From Psychrobacter sp. DAB_AL43B (GTDB lineage Bacteria > Pseudomonadota > Gammaproteobacteria > Pseudomonadales > Moraxellaceae): a stretch of 64,000 nucleotides of DNA. Positions 46,467 to 55,884 of this stretch are shown here, piece after piece; the first letter of the stretch is position 1, and each line of letters opens with the position of its first letter. Location of the stretch: NCBI RefSeq assembly GCF_900168255.1, contig NZ_LT799838.1:1860001-1924000 (forward strand), read 5' to 3'. The notes beneath the pieces were generated by a model. The model was not told where the DNA came from. It saw only the letters and a list, made by a program, of their open reading frames with translations, and ran no database searches. The position numbers and the translations under genes were made by a program.

Positions 46467-47525
46467 TTATTCACCTGCTCCTAGTCTTTCACGTTGGTAG
46501 CTGCCATCTTGGACGCGACTACACCATTCCATATTATTCAAATACCATTCCACTGTTTTTCTGATACCACTATCAAACGTCTCTGTCGGTGTCCAATTTA
46601 ACTCATTAGCAATCTTGCTCGCATCGATTGCATAGCGCAAGTCGTGCCCTGGGCGGTCTTTTACAAAGGTAATTAATGACTCGTATTGAATACCATCGGC
46701 GCGAGGTTGCAATTCATCCAATATTTGGCAGATTGTTTTGACTACTTCAATATTTTGCTTCTCGTTATGGCCACCGATATTATAAGTTTCACCAACTTCT
46801 CCTTCAGTGACCACTTTATATAGAGCACGCGCATGATCTTCGACATACAACCAATCACGTATTTGATTGCCTTTGCCATAGATAGGTAGAGGCTTTCCTT
46901 CCAATGCATTTAAGATGACTAGCGGAATAAGCTTTTCAGGAAAATGGTAAGGACCATAATTATTTGAGCAATTGGTAACTAAGATAGGGAAGCCATAGGT
47001 ACGATGCCAAGCCCGTACTAGATGGTCAGAACTTGCTTTAGAAGCTGAATAAGGTGAGCTTGGCGCATAAGAAGTAGTTTCAGTAAATAAATCAGTCGTT
47101 CCTTCTAGATCCCCATATACTTCATCGGTAGAGATATGATGAAACTTAAATTGCTTTTTATCTATATCATCAAGCCTTTGCCAATATTGACGTGCTACTT
47201 CTAATAGGTGATAAGTACCTACAATATTGGTATTAATAAATTCAGCTGGTCCATCAATGGAACGATCTACATGTGATTCGGCAGCGAGGTGCATGACAAG
47301 ATTAGGCTGAAAACTGTGAAATGCTTGCTCTAGCGCCTCTTTGTCACAGATATCAATCTGTTGAAACTCATATCTCGGACTTTGATCAATTTCTTTGAGT
47401 GATTCTAAATTACCAGCATAGGTTAACTTATCAATATTTAATACTTCGTGATCAGTATGATGGATAATATGGCGAATAACAGCAGAACCAATAAAACCTG
47501 CGCCGCCAGTAACTACTATTTTCAT
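46467..47525 (-). CDS. rmlB: dTDP-glucose 4,6-dehydratase
   Basis: 352 residues, NAD-dependent extended [20 protein letters not shown] binds [48 protein letters not shown] (catalytic YxxxK) and [18 protein letters not shown] are typical. Converts dTDP-glucose to dTDP-4-keto-6-deoxyglucose, the substrate of the ketoisomerase. It is the first gene of the operon rmlB-rmlA-(isomerase::acetyltransferase)-fdtB-GT61-GT2 and should carry the operon promoter upstream of 47525. Confidence 0.95.
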   Translation of the reverse strand: MKIVVTGGAGFIGSAVIRHIIHHTDHEVLNIDKLTYAGNLESLKEIDQSPRYEFQQIDICDKEALEQAFHSFQPNLVMHLAAESHVDRSIDGPAEFINTNIVGTYHLLEVARQYWQRLDDIDKKQFKFHHISTDEVYGDLEGTTDLFTETTSYAPSSPYSASKASSDHLVRAWHRTYGFPILVTNCSNNYGPYHFPEKLIPLVILNALEGKPLPIYGKGNQIRDWLYVEDHARALYKVVTEGEVGETYNIGGHNEKQNIEVVKTICQILDELQPRADGIQYESLITFVKDRPGHDLRYAIDASKIANELNWTPTETFDSGIRKTVEWYLNNMEWCSRVQDGSYQRERLGAGE

Positions 47526-47740
47526 AAAAAAACCTATACCAGTTTGAACTATATTGTTATATCAACATTAATACATGCATGTTAACTTTTTACTACACAT
47601 CTAATTTTTACCTTTCAAATTAATAATCATATTACGCATATATTTTCGCAATTATACCTATAATTATCTACAATGCGCATGAATCATTTAATAGGAATGA
47701 TATATAAACAACCTTATAATACAATAACTCTAATATATTT

Positions 47741-48697
47741 AAGAGCTTATCCATACCTGCTTCTATTAAACCACAAAATATCATAAAAAAATGGCGACCA
47801 TTTTTTGTATTTCTATGCTTGTATTTTATAGCTTGGAGTATATTGCCTGCATTTATTTCTAGTAGCGTAACTTTGGATGTGAGTGAAGGTATCAGTTGAG
47901 GCAGCGAATGGCAATGGGGGTATTATAAACACCCCCCACTATCGTCATGGATATTATACAGTTTTTATCAGATGTTTGGGCATATAGACCCTTACTTGCT
48001 TAGCCAATTGTATGTGCTACTCACGTTATTTTTGGTTTATCAATTGGGTAAAAAGGTTTGGTCCCAAGAAACTGCCTTACTCGGCAGTGTGCTGAAACTG
48101 TGGATAGCGGCTTTTATGATGCTCGCAATCTTTGCACCACATTTATATTGGTTAATAACGCATGATTGGCTACCGCTCAGTTATGCTAATGGACGCTCGC
48201 AAAATGATGCCGCAGGAACTTATGACATCAAGCGCTACTTTAGTTAGATAGGGTTTATTACCGCCCAGCTTGTCGCTCATATACTATTAATAGTGATGCT
48301 TATATTCAATCGTAAACGTTTAATAGCACACCAATCACAAAAGTCGTTATCGCGCGATCAATGGCTTGGGTCTTTGGTAGCGATGAATAGCGGCTTTCCA
48401 TCACAAATGATATCAGGACCTGCCAGTCATTCGCCTTGGATGACTATCGAGCGTCTTCAAGAGAATGGTACGTTAGTGATATGGCGAGAGAGTAAAGAAG
48501 ATATCGTGCTGCCTTTACTTAACAAGGTCAATGTCATTACGGCCGATGAACTAAGCAGTAATCATAGCAATGGTAATGTTCTAGTCAAGCAACAAGGTCA
48601 ATGGCAGGTTGATTGGCGTGACGACAAGGTAGAGAAGCCATTATTAATAAACTGGATGGCTTATGTTCCAAGCCGCTGCTTCCAGCATTCCAAATAA
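47741..48697 (+). pseudogene. GT39 (ArnT-like) lipid-linked sugar transferase remnant
   Basis: A single continuous frame with two in-frame stops. EGIS, stop (TGA at about 47896, where the family has Trp), GSEWQWGYYKHPPLSSW is the GT39/PMT N-terminal periplasmic motif. FGHIDPYLLSQLYVLLTLFLVYQLGK is the next membrane segment. After LLGSVL the text jumps into a later part (KLWIAAFMMLAIFAPHLYWLITHDWLPLSYANGRS), so a deletion is inferred. A second stop (TAG at about 48244) follows YDIKRYFS; another junction near GSLVAMN leads into the soluble C-terminal part. Transferase remains of a deletion-riddled gene; no function expected. Confidence 0.82.
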
Positions 48698-48735
48698 TGC
48701 ATTGTCTATAAATGGCTATTTAACGATCATTTATA

Positions 48736-49416
48736 TTGAATAAAATAATTGAATTTTTTATGTCACATCATCTGTCACAATCTCGCCCTTATTTATCTAT
48801 TATCATACCCGCGTATAATGATGCTGGTGCTTTACAGGCTTTTTTACCAGAAGTCTTTGCATTTACGAAGACACTACGCGCTCCTGTAATAGATACATCG
48901 TCGACAGAACAAAACAGTGAAACAACAATAGCAAATTGTGAGATTATTATTGTCGATGATGGCAGCTGCGCTCACTCCGTTGATGTGGTTACAGATTTGA
49001 TGACTACTCGCCTATTAAATACAGAGCTTGCGATTGCGGCTCTGGTACATTTCTTAGTACTCGTGAGCATCGTCAATTTCACAACAATCACACCAGCGTG
49101 GGCAAACGTGGGTGCTTTCTTAATCGCTTTTGTAGTAAGTTTTTTTGGACACTTCTATCTCACTTTCAAGCAAGCAGATCACTCAACTGAGAACCCCCAA
49201 CACCATAATGGTAAGAAAAATAGCAATAAATACTTATCTGCATTAGTAAAATGGTTTAGCAGCTCAGCAGCAGGTTTCATAGCCAACCAAGCTTTATTTG
49301 TTTTAGGTCTAAGTTGGTTCGGTGAACGATACTATATTTTGATTTGGTTAATCGTGACTGGCGTCGTTACAATTATGACCTTTGCATTAGGTAAGTTCTG
49401 GGCATTTAAATCATGA
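48736..49416 (+). pseudogene. Deletion chimera: GT2 N-terminus fused to a GtrA-family protein
   Basis: An open frame of 226 residues with two unlike halves. Residues about 18-85 (PYLSIIIPAYNDAGALQAF, CEIIIVDDGSCAHSVD) are only the first third of a GT2/dolichol-phosphate-mannose-synthase-like domain, missing the catalytic DxD. From about residue 91 it becomes a four-helix GtrA-family membrane protein (LLNTELAIAALVHFLVLVSIVNFTTITP, FGHFYLTFK, FALGKFWAFKS), possibly complete. The join sits near TDLMTTRLLNT. The GtrA half could still be made, so it may be a residual active protein. Its stop overlaps the next ATG (ATGA). Confidence 0.78.
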
Positions 49417-50353
49417 GTAATCCTAACTCTCAAAACTCAGCTTCTCAGCTTCTCAGCTGTCTAATGAGGCACGTGCCGTTATTATTAATGTTGATGACCT
49501 AGGGCTGTCTGGGGCGGTAAATGATGCGGTCATCCACCTTACTGAGCTTGGGCGCATTGGTGCCAGTAGTTATATGGTAGGCGGCACAATTACGGATAGC
49601 GATATAAATCAATTAAAAAAACTCAATGTCGATGTCGGCTTGCATTTGGATTTTACAGGAATATTCCCCTCTGCTCTACGTGGTTCATTAAAATCAATTA
49701 TAATCGCCTGCTACCTACGCCGTTTTAATCCTATGCAAGTAACTAAGGTGATTAAGCAACAATTGGATGCTTTTGAAGATCGCTTTGGACGTGCGCCCGT
49801 ATTTATTGACGGGCATCAGCATATTCACCAATTTCCTGTTATTCGTCAATGTTTAATCAACGAGCTGAGCAACCGCTATAGTGTTGAGATATCAAAAGGC
49901 ATGCTTAGCGCACGCGTTACGACGCCATTGGTTAACGATCTAAAGTCTTGGATAATATATGGCTTGGGCGGTTACGCTTGGCGCAAATCATGTGAGCATA
50001 ATCGTATTCCAACCAATGATAGATTTGGTGGTGTATATGGTTTTGATGCTGATAGCCAGCAACTAGCTACCTTGTGGGAGCAATGGTTACAGAGTGCGCC
50101 GCCTAGCGCTGATTTATCATCAGGGCTGCTAACTCTAGATACGGCGCTACCTATATCATCTGCCAACTTATTGCCTACTCTAATTATGTGTCACCCTGCT
50201 GTACCTGACAATGGTAGCAATGACTGGCAAGATGAAATCAAAGCAGCTCGAGAGCTTGAGTATGAATGGTTAATAAGTACTGAGTTTGAAGATTTATTGC
50301 ATAAATATCAAATTAGATTATTGCGGTGGTCAGATATGATAGCAGTTAAATAA
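49413..50353 (+). pseudogene. YdjC/ChbG-like polysaccharide deacetylase with N-terminal frameshift
   Basis: The ATG overlaps the end of the GtrA gene (ATGA), but its frame ends at TAG 49500. The family start, AVIINVDDLGLSGAVNDAVIHL (metal-binding Asp-Asp), lies in another frame that has no usable start codon until 49574, beyond the active-site Asps. The two frames meet in an 8-bp tandem repeat (CAGCTTCT-type units at about 49438-49459). Removing one unit puts ATG and the VDDLG segment in one frame. The remaining features, VGLHLDFTG, DGHQHIHQFP and MCHPA, are intact and family-typical. Either a recent frameshift or a phase-variable gene. Confidence 0.85.
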
Positions 50354-50386
50354 ATTCTTAATGATAGCGACTCTTATTTTAGATAG

Positions 50387-50423
50387 AAAAAAAGCTAAGA
50401 CTATTTAAAGTCTTAGCTTTTTT
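50387..50423. terminator. Bidirectional terminator between the deacetylase and ilvE
   Basis: AAAAAAAGCTAAGACT, a short ATTTAA loop, AGTCTTAGCTTTTTT. Lies between converging genes. Confidence 0.9.
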
Positions 50424-50450
50424 ATAAAATAAATTTTAACGTTTCAAAAA

Positions 50451-51380
50451 TCAATCAATAAAGCTTAACCAATCCATATACTGCTCATTGCGACCGTGCA
50501 CCACATCAAAGTACAAGGTTTGCAATTTCTCAGTCAAGGGTCCACGTCCACCGTTGCCAATAGTACGATCATCGTATTCACGAATAGGCGTCACTTCAGC
50601 AGCCGTGCCGGTCATAAATATTTCATCCGCCAAATAAAACTCATCACGAGTAATGCGACGCTCAACGACTTTAATGCCCAAATCATCCGCAAACTGAATG
50701 ATGCTGCGGCGAGTAATACCGTCAAGTGCGCCGCCTGCTAAGTCAGGCGTATGCAGCACGCCATCTTTTACTAAGAATAAGTTTTCGCCAGCACCTTGGC
50801 AGACATAGCCTTGTGGGTCCATCAAGATAGCTTCGTCATAGCCATTACGGGTCACTTCTTGGTTGGCCATGATGGACACTGGATAATTGCTTGATGCCTT
50901 TGCTTTACACATGGTTACATTGGTCATGTGATGGGTAAATGAAGAGGTTTTGACACGAATGCCGTTTTTGATACCCTCTTCACCAAGATACGCGCCCCAA
51001 TGCCAAGCGGCAACCATGGCATTAATACTATTGTCGCGTGACGACAGCCCCAGTTTTTCTGCACCCACCCAAATAAGTGGACGAATATAAGCTTCTGCGA
51101 AGTTGTTTTGCTTAACCACGTCTTTGTGCGCTTGCTCAAGCGTTGCGGCATCGAAAGGCACATCCATCTGAAAAATTTTCGCTGAGCCCAACAGACGCTC
51201 GGTATGTTCTTTTAGGCGAAAAATTGCCGTACGATTGTCAGCCGTTTGGTAAGCACGTACGCCTTCAAATACTGCCATACCGTAATGTAAGCTATGTGTA
51301 AGCACATGAACTTTGGCATCCGGCTGTTCAATCATCGTGCCATTCATCCAAAGCTTGCCTTCCTGTGTTGCCATATTCAT
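50451..51380 (-). CDS. ilvE: Branched-chain amino acid aminotransferase
   Basis: Transaminates valine, leucine and isoleucine with 2-oxoglutarate, 309 residues. PLP lysine is in KASSNYPVSIMANQEVTRNGYDEAILMD (compare KAGGNY in E. coli), followed by GAGENLFLVKDGVL and GITRRSIIQFADDLGI. HSLHYGMAVFEGVRAYQT is the N-terminal signature. The ATG at 51380 has AAGGA 7 bases upstream. It marks the right border of the outer-core locus, as in Acinetobacter. Confidence 0.95.
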   Translation of the reverse strand: MNMATQEGKLWMNGTMIEQPDAKVHVLTHSLHYGMAVFEGVRAYQTADNRTAIFRLKEHTERLLGSAKIFQMDVPFDAATLEQAHKDVVKQNNFAEAYIRPLIWVGAEKLGLSSRDNSINAMVAAWHWGAYLGEEGIKNGIRVKTSSFTHHMTNVTMCKAKASSNYPVSIMANQEVTRNGYDEAILMDPQGYVCQGAGENLFLVKDGVLHTPDLAGGALDGITRRSIIQFADDLGIKVVERRITRDEFYLADEIFMTGTAAEVTPIREYDDRTIGNGGRGPLTEKLQTLYFDVVHGRNEQYMDWLSFID

Positions 51381-51624
51381 CTAATAGTCCTTATGCTAGC
51401 ACTGACGTCTAACTTTTTTGTTGAGTGTTAAGGGGATACTTTAATCAAAATTGCATGCTGACACTGGGTGTCTATTTTTCAGGTGCAAATTTTTTCATGT
51501 ACAAATTTAATGCGCAAATGATTATATCACCGGCACGCCACGCAAATGAAATATTTTAGTTTGTCACTGCATGGCTTTTATTTATACGCCGTTGAATACA
51601 AACGGTATGGTTATACTCATAACG

Positions 51625-54474
51625 TTATTCTACTGATTCTACGCCCATAAGATGCTGCCACTGCGCTTGTACCAGCGCTCGTGTTTCTGTCCAAAGCGAC
51701 TCGTCAACCAACAACGACTGCTCGGACAATGCTAATTGGTGCGTTGCAGCACGTATGCGTAAATAAGCATCGGTTAAATCTTGACAGACTGCTGATTCCC
51801 AAATCCCTAGTGCCGCGACTTCTTCAAAGATACGGACGTTGTCACTCCATTTGGTCAAAGTAGGATGTTCATGTGAATAAGCTAATACTGCAAATTGCGC
51901 CAAAAACTCAATATCTACAATACCGCCTGCATCTTGTTTTAGATGAAACTTGCCAGCTTGTTGTTGCCATTGGCTGGTTCCTAGATGTTTTTGCATCTTA
52001 ATACGCATACTCGTCACTTCGATACGCACTTGCTCAATCGTACGCGGTAACGCCAAAACGCTTCGGCGAATAACACAAAAACGTGCCGTGACGCGTTTAT
52101 CGCCGCAGATTGCTCTTGCTCGTACTAGCGCTTGATGCTCCCACGACCAAGCTTTCTCAAGCTGATAGGTTTCAAAGGCATGACAAGAAACCACCATCAT
52201 ACCGGCATTGCCAGAGGGGCGCAGACGCATGTCTACTTCATAGGCACGGCCGTCACGAGTTTGGGTATTGAGATACGTCATAAGCTTTTGCGCAAGGCGC
52301 GCAGCAAACTTCATACCACTGACTGATTTCTCGCCCGTGGTCATGCCCTGCTCTTTTATTTTATGCAAAAACACCAAGTCTAAATCGGATGAATAGGATA
52401 ATTCAAGACCGCCAAGCTTGCCATAGCCAATAATCGCAAAGCCGCAATCGGCTTCAGTAACCGGATCACCATCTTGACTAATAGGATAACCGTAGCGCTT
52501 AACAATTTCTGCAAAAGCACGCTCTAATGCCGCCTCCAATACCACGGCTGCAATATAAGTCAGTGAATCTGATACCTTCATTATCGGACGCTCAGCCAAT
52601 ACATCACTGGCAGCGACCGCTAGGACTTGGTTCTTTTTGAACAATCGTAATACGCTCAGCAGCTCCTCTTCATCATTGGGCTCCACCCGTAATAGCTGCT
52701 GGCGCAAAATATCACGCAGCTCAGGCTTGTCTGGCAAATGCCGATAGCGCTGCTGTAAAAAAGTATCCAATAATACTGGATAATGAGCCAGCTCTTTAGC
52801 AATCCAAGGGCTGGCTGATAGCATCGGGATCAGCTCAACCGTGGCGTTGGGATTCTCAGCAATCATAACCAGATAAATAGAGCGACGGCAGATAGCTTCA
52901 AGCAAGGCAATTAAACGTGGCAATGCTGTGTTGGCAAGTTGCTGCTGTTCTTGATGCGCAAGTAGCGCATGCACTATTACCGGATAAGCGTCATCCAAGC
53001 GTTCACGAGCCTCATCACTCAAATTAGCAACCATTTTTGACTGCCAAAAATCTTGTAGTTGAGCACGATTTTCTTCAGTCAACACTTGATTTAAACGGGC
53101 AATTTGTTCATCAAGTTGAGCAGGTTCAAGCTCATTATCGTCTTGAGCGGGAACTTGACGCTCAGTGACCATACGCTCAAACGGCACATTGACATTGTAT
53201 CGATGATGATTGAGGGTATTGAGCAACCCTTCCCAATTTTCAAACCCAAGCGTGATAGCCAGATTGTGCTGCCAGTGTGTATCATGAGGTAAGCGCTGGG
53301 TTTGTTGATCGTTAATCGCCTGAATACCGTGCTCAAGTCGACGCAAAAAGCGATAAGCGGCTTGCAGTTCTTGATAGGTATCATGCTCTAAATACTCAAG
53401 CTCACACAGTACTTGCATTGCCTTTAAGCAAGACTTGACCTGTAGCTGCGGATGCCGACCGCCATAAATTAATTGAAACGCTTGTACGATAAACTCAATA
53501 TCTCGAATACCGCCCGCGCCAAGTTTTATATTATCCAAGTCTTCACGTTGTGCGACTTGATTTTGAATGAGAGATTTCATCTCTCTAAGTGCCGAAAAAG
53601 CGCTATAATCAACGTAATACCGAAAGACAAATGGCTTAGTAAGCGCTTGTATTTCATCGTAAAATGGTGGCGCTATGTGCCCAACCACGCGCGCTTTTAG
53701 CCAAGCAAAGCGCTCCCATGCGCGCGCGTTTTGAGCAAAGTACTTTTGTAATGCCGATAAGTGAATGGCCAAATCACTGCCATCACCCCACGGCCGCAGA
53801 CGCATATCGACCCGAAATACAAAACCATCAGCCGTATTGTTATCGAGCAGCTTGATAATACCCTGACCAAGCCGCGTCATAAAACGCTTATTGTCGATAC
53901 TGCGCGTGCCTTTTTCTTTGTCACCGTCAGTTTCACCGCGCGCCTGATGGACAAAGATAAGGTCAATATCACTCGATAAGTTCAGCTCATGCGCGCCAAG
54001 CTTACCCATCGCCATAATTGCCATATCATCAACTTGCACATTACCTTTGTCATTAATAAAGGTTGGCTGCCCGTACTGGGTAACGAGATGCTGATAGGTA
54101 TAATCCTTCGCAAATAAAATACAACCATCGGCAAATTCGGACAACTCATCTGTTAATTGCTCAAGTTCAATGACTGCCAATGCATCTTGCCAAACCCAGC
54201 GCATCATCAATAGCATACGCAGATGCCGTAGACCGCTCATCACTTTGGTTTCATTCGCGAGTTGATAGTTTTCATCCAAGGTATAATCTTGAATAAGATC
54301 ATCGATTTGCTGGCGAGTTAAGGTACTCTCTAAGGGGTAACTACGCAAAAACGTCTGACATGCACCCGTTCGACTCTGCCAAACTTGATAAGCAAACTCA
54401 CTTGCTGTTTGTAGCGCTTCTAGCTGCTCTGATGTGGGTTGATAACCTTTATCATTGAATACGGTAGATAGCAT
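51625..54474 (-). CDS. glnE: Bifunctional glutamine synthetase adenylyltransferase / deadenylylating enzyme
   Basis: 949 residues, the full length of GlnE. Two nucleotidyltransferase domains in tandem: the first MGKLGAHELNLSSDIDLIF at about residues 156-174 (adenylyl-removing half) and the second GYGKLGGLELSYSSDLDLVFLH at about 690 (adenylylating half), each followed by a helical domain with QDAGGIVDIEFLAQ- or LGAGGIRDIEFIVQAF-type segments. It adjusts glutamine synthetase activity in response to PII. The start is ATG 54474 with AAGGAG about 11 bases upstream. Confidence 0.95.
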   Translation of the reverse strand: MLSTVFNDKGYQPTSEQLEALQTASEFAYQVWQSRTGACQTFLRSYPLESTLTRQQIDDLIQDYTLDENYQLANETKVMSGLRHLRMLLMMRWVWQDALAVIELEQLTDELSEFADGCILFAKDYTYQHLVTQYGQPTFINDKGNVQVDDMAIMAMGKLGAHELNLSSDIDLIFVHQARGETDGDKEKGTRSIDNKRFMTRLGQGIIKLLDNNTADGFVFRVDMRLRPWGDGSDLAIHLSALQKYFAQNARAWERFAWLKARVVGHIAPPFYDEIQALTKPFVFRYYVDYSAFSALREMKSLIQNQVAQREDLDNIKLGAGGIRDIEFIVQAFQLIYGGRHPQLQVKSCLKAMQVLCELEYLEHDTYQELQAAYRFLRRLEHGIQAINDQQTQRLPHDTHWQHNLAITLGFENWEGLLNTLNHHRYNVNVPFERMVTERQVPAQDDNELEPAQLDEQIARLNQVLTEENRAQLQDFWQSKMVANLSDEARERLDDAYPVIVHALLAHQEQQQLANTALPRLIALLEAICRRSIYLVMIAENPNATVELIPMLSASPWIAKELAHYPVLLDTFLQQRYRHLPDKPELRDILRQQLLRVEPNDEEELLSVLRLFKKNQVLAVAASDVLAERPIMKVSDSLTYIAAVVLEAALERAFAEIVKRYGYPISQDGDPVTEADCGFAIIGYGKLGGLELSYSSDLDLVFLHKIKEQGMTTGEKSVSGMKFAARLAQKLMTYLNTQTRDGRAYEVDMRLRPSGNAGMMVVSCHAFETYQLEKAWSWEHQALVRARAICGDKRVTARFCVIRRSVLALPRTIEQVRIEVTSMRIKMQKHLGTSQWQQQAGKFHLKQDAGGIVDIEFLAQFAVLAYSHEHPTLTKWSDNVRIFEEVAALGIWESAVCQDLTDAYLRIRAATHQLALSEQSLLVDESLWTETRALVQAQWQHLMGVESVE

Positions 54475-54837
54475 AACGATGACAACTCCTTGCAGCAGGC
54501 AACTATGAAACTACATGAACTTAGGATTTAACATGAATCTAGAGCCTAACCTTAAGGTTTTTTCTGACTAAATGCTCATGACAAATGATGAACATACTGA
54601 GCATAAAACAACTGTTAACCATGTCGATACCATTCGATTTGAGCGGTTTTATGGTAGCATAAATAACTTAACTATAAATGATGACTGCCTTTGTGCGCAG
54701 CAAGATGCAGTAAATTATTGTAGATATGGTTATTAGTAATAAAATGTGTTCATGATAGTATGTTCCGTACATCTTAAAGCCTTAAAAAGTTTAAAATAGC
54801 CTTAAGACTTTTAAAGGTAACAAATAGGTAATCAAAA
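54475..54837. other. 363-bp divergent intergenic region between glnE and the oxidoreductase
   Basis: No gene or terminator was seen. It contains weak TACCAT/ATGGTA inverted segments near 54630. Should hold both promoters. Confidence 0.45.
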
Positions 54838-55884
54838 ATGAAAAATACAAATACAAAAGAACAAAACCAAGAAATTGTACTGGCTAACCACCCTTCAGGT
54901 ATACCGACGACAGACACGTTTAAAATTAATGACATCGATATGCCAACACTCAAAGAAGGCGAAGTGCTGCTTAAAAGTATTTACGTATCCGTTGATCCTG
55001 GCATGCGTGGCTTTATGAATAAAGGCACGGATGATGCAGCTGGCAACAAATTTCAGCTAAATAAACCTATCACCAGTCGAACGGTCGCCCAAGTTATCGA
55101 AAGCAATGATGATAATTTTATGGTCGGTGATATCGTTCATGGTCGATTTGCTTGGCAGAAATATCAAACGGTTAATATTGCAGATATTGAAAAAGTAGAT
55201 CCGACACTTGCGCCTATCTCTACTGCAGTCAGTATGCTTGGTATTCCTGGTCTCTCTGCCTACTTTGGTATGCTAAATATTGGTCAGCCTAAAAAAGGTG
55301 AAACGGTCGTCGTCTCCGGTGCAGCTGGCTCTGTGGGTAGTATCGCTGCTCAAATTGCCAAAATAAAAGGCTGTAAAGTTATCGGTATTGCCGGCTCGGC
55401 CCAAAAAATCGCGTTCTTGGAAAACGATCTGGGTTTAGATAAAGGCATTAACTATAAACAAGTCAATGATATGGAAGCAGCCATAAAAGACGCTTGTCCC
55501 AATGGTGTTGATGTCTTCTTTGATAATGTGGGTGGGGAATTGTTCGATGCCGTGTTTGCCAATATCAACGAGCATGCCCGCATTGCTATTTGCGGTCAAA
55601 TCGCTGATTACAACGAAGAAAACCCACCCCAAGGGCCAAGACCGATGCATACCTTAATCAAGAAAAGTGCTCGCATGGAAGGTTTTGTGGTCTATGACTT
55701 TCAAGCTGAATTTGACGCTGCCAAGCAACAGCTTGCAGACTGGTATAATAATGGCAACCTAATCTATAAAGAAAACCTCATTGAAGGCTTTGAAAACATT
55801 CCCGCAGCGTTTATCGGTCTGTTTTCTGGTGAAAACATCGGTAAGCAAATGGTTAAAGTTGGCGATATAGTAGATTCATTTTAA
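54838..55884 (+). CDS. NADP-dependent medium-chain oxidoreductase (CurA/LTB4DH-like)
   Basis: A 348-residue zinc-independent MDR protein of the leukotriene-B4 12-hydroxydehydrogenase / curcumin-reductase group: YVSVDPGMRGFMN near the N-terminus, LGIPGLSAYFGMLNIGQPKKGETVVVSGAAGSVGSIAAQIAKIKGCKVIGIAGS (nucleotide binding), GVDVFFDNVGGELFDAV and the SARMEGFVVYDF segment. These reduce alpha,beta-unsaturated carbonyls with NADPH. The last residues (VDSF, stop) are encoded inside the left end of repeat copy D. Confidence 0.92.
   Translation: MKNTNTKEQNQEIVLANHPSGIPTTDTFKINDIDMPTLKEGEVLLKSIYVSVDPGMRGFMNKGTDDAAGNKFQLNKPITSRTVAQVIESNDDNFMVGDIVHGRFAWQKYQTVNIADIEKVDPTLAPISTAVSMLGIPGLSAYFGMLNIGQPKKGETVVVSGAAGSVGSIAAQIAKIKGCKVIGIAGSAQKIAFLENDLGLDKGINYKQVNDMEAAIKDACPNGVDVFFDNVGGELFDAVFANINEHARIAICGQIADYNEENPPQGPRPMHTLIKKSARMEGFVVYDFQAEFDAAKQQLADWYNNGNLIYKENLIEGFENIPAAFIGLFSGENIGKQMVKVGDIVDSF

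Noticed and set aside
49574..50353. The deacetylase as an intact gene starting at 49574
   Set aside because: That start removes the metal-binding VDDLG segment, which is present just upstream in the same frame.
53091..53979. Several overlapping frames opposite glnE
   Set aside because: All are antisense shadows of a strongly conserved 949-residue gene.
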